7,201 nt of DNA from Gammaproteobacteria bacterium (GTDB lineage Bacteria > Pseudomonadota > Gammaproteobacteria > Arenicellales > Poriferihabitantaceae), in the NCBI GenBank assembly GCA_009839585.1, contig VXPI01000307.1, forward strand, positions 1 to 7,201. The letters run 5' to 3'. Shown piece after piece: positions 1 through 7,201 of this stretch (the stretch's first letter is position 1; each line of letters starts with the position of its first letter). Position numbers and translations under genes: made by a program. A model generated the notes under the pieces. The model ran no database searches. It was not told the DNA's origin and worked only from the letters and a program-made list of their open reading frames with translations.

Positions 1-1338
1 CCCTGTGGAATGAAGATACCTTGGCCCAAACCCGATTGTAACAGCGCTAAATTGAGACTTGAACGCATCAGCCAGTTTCTCGAGAGATTCTTCAACCTGC
101 ACTTCCCTGGGCAAAAAAGCAAGTATAGCGAGATAACTGTCCTGTTCCGCTTTTTTGCAAAAGTTTCCTATCATATTCCTTATGACATCTGGGGTTTGAG
201 TATCAAAACGGATTGTGGAATCGCGAAAATCATGATTTTCCACCATCATCAGTTGTGGTTGATTGTGCTCCACGATGCGCCGGGTTTTCTTTTTCGATGC
301 CTCTACGTCTGGCTGGTCAAAGGCATTGACATTGAGCAAGCTCGATACGATTGCAGTTGCTGCCATCCACAGCATGAAGATCCCACCCAAATCATACTCA
401 TCCTGCATGGTGATTATGGCTTGACCGGGTATTTGATGCTCCTCATCCGATGAGTCCGGGTAAGCCTGAACGTCAATACTGACTACCCGGTAGTTCCGGG
501 AAGATACAGTTCGTTCGCCAACCCTGTCTGGATCAACCGGAAGAATCCCCTTGCCTTGCTTGCCGGTACTCTCCGCGACCAACTGTTCAATCCAGGCAAA
601 GAGCGAATTAAGGGGAGAAGGCAAATCAAGCCCCAGCATGCCATAACCTGATGTTGAGCATGCACTCATGACTTCGATAAGCTTCACTAGGTCAGGAGAT
701 TGCCCGGAACGATAATTAGACCACTTTTTCCGCAGTTGCCTGCCAAGCCGTACCAGGTCAATTCCCAGCAATGCAGCAGGTACAAGAGCAAAGTAGCTTA
801 ATGCCGAATATCTGCCAACGATGTCCTCTGGATTCACTGCAAGGTGCAGAAATTCCTCCGTTGAAGCAGTTTTTGCCAACTGTGTACCCGGGTCGGTAAT
901 TGCCATAAACCGCTCGTTTGGAGGACCCTCAAGGATTTTGGCTTTCTCGTGCAGCCATGAATATAAGGCCATTGTCTCGATCGTCGTCCCGGATTTGCTG
1001 GAGATGATAAACAGGGTCCGACCGTTTATCTCGAGTTGATTCAATATTTCTGGAGAAGTTGTATCTACTACTGTTAATTCTGGAAAGCCCTGCTGTCTGC
1101 CAAATACAGAATAAAGAACTTCGGCAGACAGGCTTGATCCCCCTATTCCGATCAGCAATATCCGCTCAATCTTGCGATCTGTCACCAATGATGAAGCCCA
1201 TTGCATGAGATCACTGGCATGCTGTTCGATGAAATCGACAGAGTCAAGCCAGCCAAGTGGCGGAGCATCACTGCCTAGCCAAAGGGATTGATCACGAACA
1301 ATGAGTCGCTCAATTAGCGCCTCGGGAGCTTCATGCAT
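1..1338 (-). CDS. pgi: Glucose-6-phosphate isomerase of the Tal-Pgi type, unfused; C-terminus cut by the window edge
   Basis: Cytosolic enzyme interconverting glucose 6-phosphate and fructose 6-phosphate in glycolysis, gluconeogenesis and the pentose phosphate cycle. The frame is open for 446 codons from the ATG at 1336-1338 to base 1, with no stop seen. Visible motifs are a sugar-isomerase (SIS) loop LIGIGGSSL (residues 62-70), the phosphate-binding SSKSGTT (113-119), ITDPGTQL (147-154), DIVGRYSALSYF (172-183), AESTGKQGKGILPV (255-268) with the presumed catalytic Glu, FDQPDVEASK (340-349) and GPRYLHSTG (438-446). The last three are typical of the isomerase half of bifunctional transaldolase/isomerase proteins. 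The first 20 residues (ending RDQSLW) resemble the inter-domain linker of those fusions, but an in-frame TGA at 1372-1374 shows the transaldolase half is absent. No other ATG, GTG or TTG lies between that stop and 1338, so the start is forced; no Shine-Dalgarno is visible before it. Judging by the family, roughly 80-100 C-terminal residues are missing beyond the edge. Confidence 0.9.
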   Translation of the reverse strand, partial: MHEAPEALIERLIVRDQSLWLGSDAPPLGWLDSVDFIEQHASDLMQWASSLVTDRKIERILLIGIGGSSLSAEVLYSVFGRQQGFPELTVVDTTSPEILNQLEINGRTLFIISSKSGTTIETMALYSWLHEKAKILEGPPNERFMAITDPGTQLAKTASTEEFLHLAVNPEDIVGRYSALSYFALVPAALLGIDLVRLGRQLRKKWSNYRSGQSPDLVKLIEVMSACSTSGYGMLGLDLPSPLNSLFAWIEQLVAESTGKQGKGILPVDPDRVGERTVSSRNYRVVSIDVQAYPDSSDEEHQIPGQAIITMQDEYDLGGIFMLWMAATAIVSSLLNVNAFDQPDVEASKKKTRRIVEHNQPQLMMVENHDFRDSTIRFDTQTPDVIRNMIGNFCKKAEQDSYLAILAFLPREVQVEESLEKLADAFKSQFSAVTIGFGPRYLHSTG

Positions 1339-2093
1339 AACAATTTGAGGAAAATTAGCTTGTTGGGTTGATCATGCAGTCTATCAGGCCTTCAGGCAAA
1401 CGAATTGAACATCCTTTCATGAACTGGTACCCAGAAGGATAGACATTGTAAACAAATTACTGGACCACAATTCAGGATATAGGCAACGTACGCACTATCG
1501 TGATGCCGGACTCCATAAAGCCAGTTTCGAAAACACTTGGTCATGGCAACAATTTGATATTTTCCCAATATCCCAACCTAGCGGAGCCAAAACCAAACCC
1601 GGATATACATATTGCCAGCACAGAATCTAAACAATACCTTCATGTAGATTGACGATTACAGGCAGGTACAGCGGTTATCAAGCAATTTTGACGTTCGGCA
1701 GTTGTAGCGATGCATAAGTCGTTACAGTGCAAATCGAGATCTGTCGGGTGAGAAGTAATGGCATCTGCCAAGCACTGCATACCGGTCCAGCAACACTCCT
1801 CTTTATCGAGTTGAACCAACAAACAATGGTGGATAGGCGACACCATCGCTAATTCAGGATTGCTTCAATCTGCGAGCCATCCTTGCGGTCCCGGTTTCGC
1901 CTAGGAATCCACGCTCATGCCACTGGGCTTCGAGCCGACCTGCGCTGGGTCATTATCCATGGCAACCGGTCTTTTTACATGCGTCAGGATGAAACGTCCG
2001 GCAATGATGCGGGAACGGACTGGGAGACGCAAACCGGCTCCTATCGGTGGTTTGGTCTCGGGAATGAGACAGGCAGCTTCTCCAGAACGACGA
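1339..2093. other. 755-base gap between the ligase and isomerase genes; no supported gene
   Basis: I see no gene I can defend here, and no tRNA or rRNA. Minus-strand short frames exist: 1392-1544 (50 residues, 4 Cys) and 1640-1846 (68 residues, 8 Cys), neither with a ribosome binding site or a recognisable family. The part from about 1885 to 2093 looks richer in G+C and is open in several frames on both strands, including a plus-strand frame that runs on antisense into the ligase gene; its identity is unknown. A 5-bp hairpin (GTCTC/GAGAC, 2055-2070) follows the ligase stop but has no T-run. A TACAAT box on the minus strand (1445-1450) could be a -10 element for the isomerase gene, but no good -35 lies at the right distance. 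The gap presumably carries the ligase 3' end signals and the isomerase promoter. Confidence 0.6.
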
Positions 2094-3761
2094 TCAGAAC
2101 AGACCTTCCACTTCACCCTGTTTATTTATACGAATTCGGTTTGCTGCCGGCACTCTCGGCAATCCTGGCATCGTCATAATATCGCCACAGACCACAACAA
2201 CAAAACCGGCACCTGCAGACAATCGAACCTCTCGAATCTCCAGGGTATGTCCTACCGGCGCACCTTTTCTTGTTGGATCCGTAGAAAAACTGTACTGTGT
2301 CTTTGCAATGCAGACAGGCAGATGTCCATAGCCGCTATTTTGAAAATCATCGATCTGATTGCGCGTTCGTGCATCGGCAACAATGCCATCTGCATGATAA
2401 ATTCTGGTTGCAACTGCTTCAATCTTGTCCCAAATCGGCATTCCATCCGGGTATGTCATCGTAAAGTTGGCATTCTCCGTATCGATTACTTCAACGACTG
2501 CCTCCGCCAAGTCTGTTGCACCCTTTCCACCTTCGGCCCAGTGATTTGCCATAATTGCCTTGATTCCGTACCCTGCACAAACTCCCTTGACCGCAGAGAC
2601 CTCCGCATCGGTATCTGCCTCAAATCGGTTAATGGCAACAATAAGAGGTAAGCCGAATTGACGAATGTTTTCAATATGGCGAGCGAGATTACTGCATCCA
2701 TTCCGCACTGCTTCGACATTCTCATTAAACAGGTCATTCTTACCGACACCGGCATGCATCTTGAGTGCGCGAATTGTTGCGACAAGCACCACGGCATCAG
2801 GAGAAATCCTGCTTTGACGACACTTGATATCGAGAAATTTTTCAGCCCCCAGATCAGCACCGAATCCGGCTTCAGTTACCACATAATCCGCCATCTTCAC
2901 GGCTGCCCGTGTCGCAATCAGGGAATTGCAGCCATGAGCAATATTTGCAAACGGACCACCATGAACAAATGCAGGATTATGCTCCAGAGTCTGCACGAGG
3001 TTTGGGGCGAGGGCATCCCGAAGCAACACGGTCATGGGTCCGGGCGCATTGACAGCACCTGCCGTTACCGGCTTTCGATCACGAGTGTAGCCGATGACAA
3101 TTCTTGACAGCCTCTGTTCCAGATCCTGAATATCATTGGCCAGACAAAAAATTGCCATTACTTCCGAAGCAACGGTAATATCAAACCCGTCTTCCCTCGG
3201 AAATCCATTCTTTACCCCACCTAGTGAACTCGTAATCTGACGCAAGGCGCGATCATTCATGTCCACAACCCGTCGCCAACTTATTCGGCGCACATCAATT
3301 CCGACTTCGTTGCCCCAGTAAATGTGGTTGTCCATGAGCGCAGAGAGCAAACTGTGTGCCGAAGTGATCGCATGAAAATCTCCGGTGAAGTGAAGATTTA
3401 TGTCTTCCATGGGAATCACCTGTGCATACCCACCGCCAGCAGCTCCGCCCTTCATCCCAAAACAGGGCCCTAGCGAGGGTTCACGCAAACACACCATCGA
3501 CTTCTTGCCGATCTGGTTCAGTCCATCCGTCAGGCCGACTGACGTAGTAGTTTTGCCCTCCCCCGCAGGCGTGGGGGTAATCGCTGTCACCAAAATCAGC
3601 TTGCCATCCGGCTTGGAGGACAGAGACTGGATATAATCGAGATCGACCTTGGCCTTGGTATTTCCATATGGTGCCAAAGCATCATGAGGAATGCCAAGAC
3701 CGTCTGCAATCTCGGTAATTGGCTTGATTGGTGCAGCCCGTGCAATATCAATATCGCTCAT
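2094..3761 (-). CDS. fhs: Formate--tetrahydrofolate ligase (10-formyl-THF synthetase), complete
   Basis: Cytosolic enzyme catalysing formate + ATP + tetrahydrofolate to 10-formyl-tetrahydrofolate + ADP + phosphate, a reversible reaction that either activates formate for biosynthesis or releases it with ATP gain. The 555-residue length is normal for the bacterial family (about 555-560). The N-terminus ([15 protein letters not shown]) fits the family start. The P-loop is [11 protein letters not shown] (62-72). [20 protein letters not shown] (93-112) contains the glycine-rich family signature and the Arg expected to contact formyl phosphate, followed by INLHFTGD (121-128). A second signature is [12 protein letters not shown] (327-338), where Ala337 replaces the usual Gly. 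The C-terminus has LSAGAGF and [11 protein letters not shown] and ends EVEGLF as in homologues. The ATG at 3759-3761 has a weak GGA about 10 bases upstream. It lies 48 bases after the formate dehydrogenase alpha gene on the same strand, which suggests co-transcription and a shared role in formate metabolism. Confidence 0.97.
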   Translation of the reverse strand: MSDIDIARAAPIKPITEIADGLGIPHDALAPYGNTKAKVDLDYIQSLSSKPDGKLILVTAITPTPAGEGKTTTSVGLTDGLNQIGKKSMVCLREPSLGPCFGMKGGAAGGGYAQVIPMEDINLHFTGDFHAITSAHSLLSALMDNHIYWGNEVGIDVRRISWRRVVDMNDRALRQITSSLGGVKNGFPREDGFDITVASEVMAIFCLANDIQDLEQRLSRIVIGYTRDRKPVTAGAVNAPGPMTVLLRDALAPNLVQTLEHNPAFVHGGPFANIAHGCNSLIATRAAVKMADYVVTEAGFGADLGAEKFLDIKCRQSRISPDAVVLVATIRALKMHAGVGKNDLFNENVEAVRNGCSNLARHIENIRQFGLPLIVAINRFEADTDAEVSAVKGVCAGYGIKAIMANHWAEGGKGATDLAEAVVEVIDTENANFTMTYPDGMPIWDKIEAVATRIYHADGIVADARTRNQIDDFQNSGYGHLPVCIAKTQYSFSTDPTRKGAPVGHTLEIREVRLSAGAGFVVVVCGDIMTMPGLPRVPAANRIRINKQGEVEGLF

Positions 3762-3809
3762 AAATCATCAATCCGACAGATCAAAATGGTTGAAGGTAAC
3801 CTCGGGTAA
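3762..3809 (-). other. 48-base spacer between the dehydrogenase alpha and ligase genes
   Basis: Short spacer read in the direction of transcription. It holds only a weak GGA motif (3773-3775) before the ligase ATG and a 4-bp inverted repeat (3788-3801, GGTT/AACC) followed by ATTTT. The stem is too short to be a convincing terminator and I see no promoter, so read-through from the dehydrogenase genes into the ligase gene is the simplest reading. Confidence 0.5.
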
Positions 3810-6557
3810 TCAAGCAGCGCTTACTCTTGCAGCACAGAACTTGAATTCAGGGATTTTGCCAATGGGGTCCAATGCGGGGTTCGTCAAAATGTTTGCTGCC
3901 GCTTCAACGTAACAGAACGGCACAAATACCATATCTTCCGGAACCGCTTCATCCATTCTTGCTACCAACTCGATCGAGCCGCGGCGAGTGGATACCTGTA
4001 TTCGCTCACCCGGCACTACATTCAGCTTCTGCAGGGTTTGGGAAGAGAGAGTAGCCACAGCTTCTGGTTCGATGCTATCAAGCACACTGGCTCTTCTTGT
4101 CATAGCTCCGGTATGCCAGTGCTCGAGTTGACGTCCAGTACTCAGGATCATGGGAAAATCCTCATCCGGCAGTTCATTGGGCGAGATGATTCCAGCAGGC
4201 ACGATTTTACCCTTTCCGCTTTGAGTGGGAAACCCGTCTTCAAAAACAATGTCATTGCCGGGACGGTCCGGGGCATCACAGGGATACGTCACCGAACCCT
4301 CATTTTCGATGCGCTCCCAGGAGATATTGTTCAGAGATGGCATTACACTGGCCATTTCCTGATAGATATCAGAGGAACTACGGTAATCCCATCCCATACC
4401 AATTCGTTTTCCGATTTCTGTAGTAATCCACCAATCGGGGCGAGCCTCACCCGGAAGTTGCAGTGCCTGCCGCCCCATCTGAATCTGTCGATTGGTATTG
4501 GTGACTGTTCCATCCTTTTCTGGCCAGGCTGAAGCCGGCAGTATTACATCGGCGTGAAATGCCGTTTCAGTAAGGAAGATATCCTGAACAACCAAATGCT
4601 GCAAACTGGCCAGAGCCTCGCGTGCGTGCCTGGCATCCGGATCGGACATCGCTGGATTCTCTCCCATGATGTACATACTGCGAATCTGCCCTTCATGAAT
4701 GGCACGCATGATCTCGACCACGGTTAGTCCCTTGTCCGGGTCAAGCGAGGTACCCCATGCGTCTTCAAAGCGTGCTTTCGGATTCTCCTCAAATACCGGC
4801 TGATAATCGGGATACATCATGGGGATTAACCCTGCATCAGAGGCTCCCTGAACATTGTTCTGCCCCCGCAATGGATGCAAGCCGGTTCCGGGTCGACCAA
4901 TCTGGCCTGTTATCAGCGACAAGGCGATCAGACAGCGTGCGTTATCCGTACCGTGCACATGTTGAGAAATACCCATCCCCCAGAATATGATGGATGCCTT
5001 GGAGGTGGCGTATTTTCTGGCCACTACCCTCAGGGTTTCAGCATCAATGCCACACACATTCTGCATGTTCTCGGGAGAAAACTCACGGATATGCCTACAG
5101 AGACTATCGAACCCTTCAGTATGCTGACTGACATACTCCTTGTCATACAACTCCTCTTCAACAATGGTATTGAGAATTGCATTCAGCATTGCGACATCCG
5201 TGCCCGGCTTGAACTGTAAGGTATGTGCAGCATATCGTTGCAACTGGGTTTTTCTCGGATCCATGAGAATCAAGGTTGTGCCCTTTTTTGCCGCCTGCTT
5301 GAAAAACGTCGCAGCGACTGGATGATTGCTGGTTGGGTTGGCACCAATCAGAATAATGCAGTCTGATTCTTCTGCGGCCATAAAGGGGGCTGATACTGCA
5401 CCAGACCCGATACCTTCAAGAAGTGCGGCAACTGACGAGGCATGACACAAACGAGTACAGTGATCAACATTATTCGTTCCGAAGCCGGCACGTACCAATT
5501 TCTGGAAGATATAGGCTTCCTCATTGCTGCATTTGGCCGAACCGAAGCCAGCCATCGCACTGCTGCCATGCTCATCTCGTATTTGCTTGAGACCGTTTGC
5601 CGCGTAATCAAGCGCTTCATCCCAGCCTGCTTCCCTGAAATGGCTAAGGTAATCTGCGGCATCAACCGTATCATCCACTGATTTCGTTGCGTTATCAAGT
5701 CGAATCAGCGGTTTGGTCAGTCGATGGGGGTGTCTGACATAATCGAATCCGAATCGTCCCTTCACGCATAACCGGTTGCGATTGGAAGGGCCGTTTCTTC
5801 CCTGTACGGCAATAATTTCATTATTATGCGTCTGATAGGTAATCTGGCATCCCACACCACAATAAGGGCATACACTGTCGACTTCCGTGAGATCGGGGGT
5901 CTTGTCAATTCCGTTCGCGTCTACCCGGGTTGATTCCATCAACGCCCCGGTTGGACAGGCTTGAACACATTCACCGCAGGCAACACAGGTACTCGCCCCC
6001 ATTGGGTCGTCGAAATCGAAAACAATTTTTGCATGGCGACCACGGTTGGCCATGCCGATTACGTCGTTGACCTGCACCTCTCGACATGCCCGAACACAAA
6101 GATTGCACTGAATACAGGCATCAAGAGCCACATGCATGGCGGGATGGCTCAGATCGCGTTCAATATGATCTCGTGCCGGGAATCGACTGGAAATCGTATT
6201 CAGGGTCTCCGCCCACTTCCACAGCCTTGAGTCCCGTTCATGCGCATTTTCACGAGATGGTTGATCTGCGAGCAGCAGTTCCATGACCAATGATTGCGAT
6301 TTTCTGGCTCGTTCTGAATCAGACCAGGCCACCATTCCTTCAACTGGTTTTCGAAGACAGGATGCTGCCAGTACCCTCTCGCCTTCGATTTCTACAACAC
6401 AGGCCCGACAATTGCCATCTGGACGGTAGTCGGGTTGGGGTAGATGACACAAATGAGGAATCCGGATATTCTCGCGATCTGCGGCCTGCCAGATGGTTTC
6501 TCCCTCAAATGCCTCAATGTTTTTTCCGTTCAGGGTAAAGCGTATAGTCTTGCTCAT
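3810..6557 (-). CDS. fdsA: NAD+-dependent formate dehydrogenase, molybdenum/tungsten catalytic alpha subunit, complete
   Basis: Catalytic subunit of a soluble, cytosolic formate dehydrogenase oxidising formate to CO2 and passing electrons through iron-sulfur clusters to the NADH-binding beta subunit. The 915 residues read, in order: a [2Fe-2S] ferredoxin domain with Cys37, Cys50, Cys53 and Cys67; two [4Fe-4S] motifs around Cys148/151/154/158 and Cys191/194/197/201; a further [4Fe-4S] motif Cys230/233/237/264 that opens the bis-molybdopterin guanine dinucleotide domain; and the active site RLCHASS with Cys371 (codon TGT, not selenocysteine TGA) and His372. The His-Cys3 cluster between the ferredoxin and 4Fe-4S domains of NuoG and some FdsA proteins is absent: residues 80-120 contain no Cys. 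In this it resembles the Fdh1A-like branch of methylotrophs rather than Cupriavidus FdsA; databases may name it fdhF, fdhA or fdh1A. There is no twin-arginine signal or membrane segment, which fits a cytosolic enzyme. Its ATG overlaps the beta stop. Whether Mo or W is used cannot be told. Confidence 0.95.
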   Translation of the reverse strand: MSKTIRFTLNGKNIEAFEGETIWQAADRENIRIPHLCHLPQPDYRPDGNCRACVVEIEGERVLAASCLRKPVEGMVAWSDSERARKSQSLVMELLLADQPSRENAHERDSRLWKWAETLNTISSRFPARDHIERDLSHPAMHVALDACIQCNLCVRACREVQVNDVIGMANRGRHAKIVFDFDDPMGASTCVACGECVQACPTGALMESTRVDANGIDKTPDLTEVDSVCPYCGVGCQITYQTHNNEIIAVQGRNGPSNRNRLCVKGRFGFDYVRHPHRLTKPLIRLDNATKSVDDTVDAADYLSHFREAGWDEALDYAANGLKQIRDEHGSSAMAGFGSAKCSNEEAYIFQKLVRAGFGTNNVDHCTRLCHASSVAALLEGIGSGAVSAPFMAAEESDCIILIGANPTSNHPVAATFFKQAAKKGTTLILMDPRKTQLQRYAAHTLQFKPGTDVAMLNAILNTIVEEELYDKEYVSQHTEGFDSLCRHIREFSPENMQNVCGIDAETLRVVARKYATSKASIIFWGMGISQHVHGTDNARCLIALSLITGQIGRPGTGLHPLRGQNNVQGASDAGLIPMMYPDYQPVFEENPKARFEDAWGTSLDPDKGLTVVEIMRAIHEGQIRSMYIMGENPAMSDPDARHAREALASLQHLVVQDIFLTETAFHADVILPASAWPEKDGTVTNTNRQIQMGRQALQLPGEARPDWWITTEIGKRIGMGWDYRSSSDIYQEMASVMPSLNNISWERIENEGSVTYPCDAPDRPGNDIVFEDGFPTQSGKGKIVPAGIISPNELPDEDFPMILSTGRQLEHWHTGAMTRRASVLDSIEPEAVATLSSQTLQKLNVVPGERIQVSTRRGSIELVARMDEAVPEDMVFVPFCYVEAAANILTNPALDPIGKIPEFKFCAARVSAA
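6554..6557 (-). other. ATGA start-stop overlap coupling the beta and alpha genes
   Basis: The alpha ATG (6555-6557) and the beta TGA (6554-6556) share bases, an arrangement commonly linked to translational coupling and balanced subunit synthesis. This supports the chosen alpha start and a single transcript. Confidence 0.9.
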
Positions 6558-7201
6558 CGCTTATAGTCCTCAGGAAAATATTTCAGGACACAGTTAATGG
6601 GATTACCTGCTGCCTGCCCTAAACCGCATATCGAAGCATCAGTCATGACGGTACTAATATCTTCAAGCAGTTCCGTATCCCATTCGGGTTTTGCCATCAA
6701 CTTGACGGCTTTTTCGGTTCCGCTTCGACATGGTGTGCACTGACCGCAACTTTCATCACGAAAAAATCGCATCAGATTCAGCGCAACATCCTTCATGTTA
6801 TCCTGATCGCTGAATACGACAATGGCTGCCGAACCAATAAAGCACCCGTATTCTTGAAGCGTGCCGAAGTCTAATGGGACATCATCAATTGATGCTGGAA
6901 GAATGCCCCCGGAGGCACCTCCGGGAAGATAAGCCTTAAATTCGTGACCATCCAACATGCCTCCACAATGTTCGTCAATCAATTCTCGAATGGTGATTCC
7001 TGCTGAAACCAGTTTGACGCCCGGATTTTTTACCCGCCCAGAGACAGAGTAACTTCGCAAACCGGAACAACCGTTGGCACCGGAATCCGAAAACCATCTG
7101 GGACCTTTTTCAACGATATCTCGTACCCAGTGCAATGTCTCTACATTATTTTCCAGCGTCGGCCGTCCAAACAAGCCGACCTCAGCCACATAAGGTGGAC
7201 G
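6554..7201 (-). CDS. fdsB: Formate dehydrogenase beta subunit (NuoF-like, NADH-binding), 3' part only
   Basis: Subunit that takes electrons from the alpha subunit and reduces NAD+ through FMN, homologous to NuoF of respiratory complex I. The C-terminal 215 residues are visible and the frame is open at the window edge, so the FMN/NADH-binding N-terminal part, and any fused NuoE-like domain, lies outside. The fragment begins RPPYVAEVGLFGRPT followed by NNVET, the conserved NuoF stretch after the nucleotide-binding fold. An SLBB-type region follows (around ITIRELIDEHCGG), then LPGGASGGILP. The C-terminal four-helix domain binds a [4Fe-4S] cluster through CGQCTPC (Cys152, 155, 158 of the fragment) and SICGLG (Cys192), equivalent to N3 of complex I. 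A GTG at 7187-7189 is internal, encoding the Val of PPYVAE, not the true start. That this is formate dehydrogenase rather than complex I or a hydrogenase diaphorase follows from the alpha gene overlapping its stop. Confidence 0.93.
   Translation of the reverse strand, partial: RPPYVAEVGLFGRPTLENNVETLHWVRDIVEKGPRWFSDSGANGCSGLRSYSVSGRVKNPGVKLVSAGITIRELIDEHCGGMLDGHEFKAYLPGGASGGILPASIDDVPLDFGTLQEYGCFIGSAAIVVFSDQDNMKDVALNLMRFFRDESCGQCTPCRSGTEKAVKLMAKPEWDTELLEDISTVMTDASICGLGQAAGNPINCVLKYFPEDYKR
6567..6571 (-). promoter_or_regulatory. Ribosome binding site of the alpha subunit gene
   Basis: GAGGA on the minus strand inside the end of the beta gene, nine bases before the alpha ATG. It is the clearest Shine-Dalgarno sequence in the window and supports the start at 6557. 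Confidence 0.65.

Noticed and set aside
10..453. Plus-strand frame of 147 codons
   Set aside because: It lies wholly opposite the isomerase gene, whose minus-strand frame is open to the window edge and carries clear family motifs.
1445..1450. TACAAT as a -10 box for the isomerase gene
   Set aside because: It matches 5 of 6 consensus bases, but no acceptable -35 sits 16-18 bases upstream, so it is only mentioned in the gap entry.
1392..1544. Minus-strand frame of 50 residues before the isomerase gene
   Set aside because: No ribosome binding site, no recognisable similarity and a length expected by chance.
1469..1860. Direct repeat AATTCAGGAT at 1469-1478 and 1851-1860
   Set aside because: A single 10-base repeat in a gap of this size is not far from chance expectation and nothing else marks the ends of an element.
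2055..2070. Hairpin after the ligase stop as an intrinsic terminator
   Set aside because: The stem is only 5 bp and is followed by CAAACC on the minus strand rather than a T-run.
1917..2651. Plus-strand frame of 244 codons reaching into the ligase gene
   Set aside because: Most of it is antisense to the conserved ligase C-terminus; the translation has no recognisable domain and no ribosome binding site was seen.
3783..3801. Hairpin plus short T-run between the alpha and ligase genes as a terminator
   Set aside because: A 4-bp stem is too weak; the spacing and gene functions favour read-through.
4038..4532. Plus-strand frame of 164 codons
   Set aside because: Antisense shadow of the formate dehydrogenase alpha gene, with no family resemblance.
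5445..5447. Possible selenocysteine codon at the formate dehydrogenase active site
   Set aside because: The codon reads TGT (Cys) on the coding strand, so no recoding is needed.

Overview
The window holds four protein genes, all on the minus strand, so the map reads from right to left. They are the 3' part of an NADH-binding (NuoF-like) formate dehydrogenase beta subunit (window edge to 6554), a complete 915-residue molybdenum/tungsten formate dehydrogenase alpha subunit (6557 to 3810), a complete 555-residue formate--tetrahydrofolate ligase (3761 to 2094), and, after a gap of about 755 bases, a glucose-6-phosphate isomerase that starts at 1338 and runs off the left edge. All four frames are intact where visible.

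The first three genes form a compact unit. The beta and alpha genes overlap by four bases (ATGA) and only 48 bases separate alpha from the ligase. Together they form a formate node. The dehydrogenase converts formate and NAD+ to CO2 and NADH. The ligase interconverts formate and 10-formyl-tetrahydrofolate at the expense, or with the gain, of ATP. In an aerobic heterotroph or methylotroph this pairing usually serves to burn one-carbon units from methylated compounds, formaldehyde or glycine, while the ligase can also feed formate into biosynthesis. The direction of flow cannot be read from the sequence.

The isomerase belongs to the family best known as the C-terminal half of transaldolase/glucose-6-phosphate isomerase fusion proteins. 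Here it has no transaldolase half. An in-frame stop lies 11 codons before its ATG and the upstream 755 bases contain no recognisable transaldolase.

The gene content (NAD-linked soluble formate dehydrogenase, ligase, Tal-Pgi-type isomerase) and the moderate G+C (about half, judged by eye) suggest a proteobacterium, perhaps a gammaproteobacterium with one-carbon metabolism. I cannot place it further. The region 1339-2093 has no gene I can support. I see no mobile element, CRISPR array, tRNA or rRNA, and no convincing evidence of a wholly new system; the best leads are the unfused isomerase and the unexplained gap.
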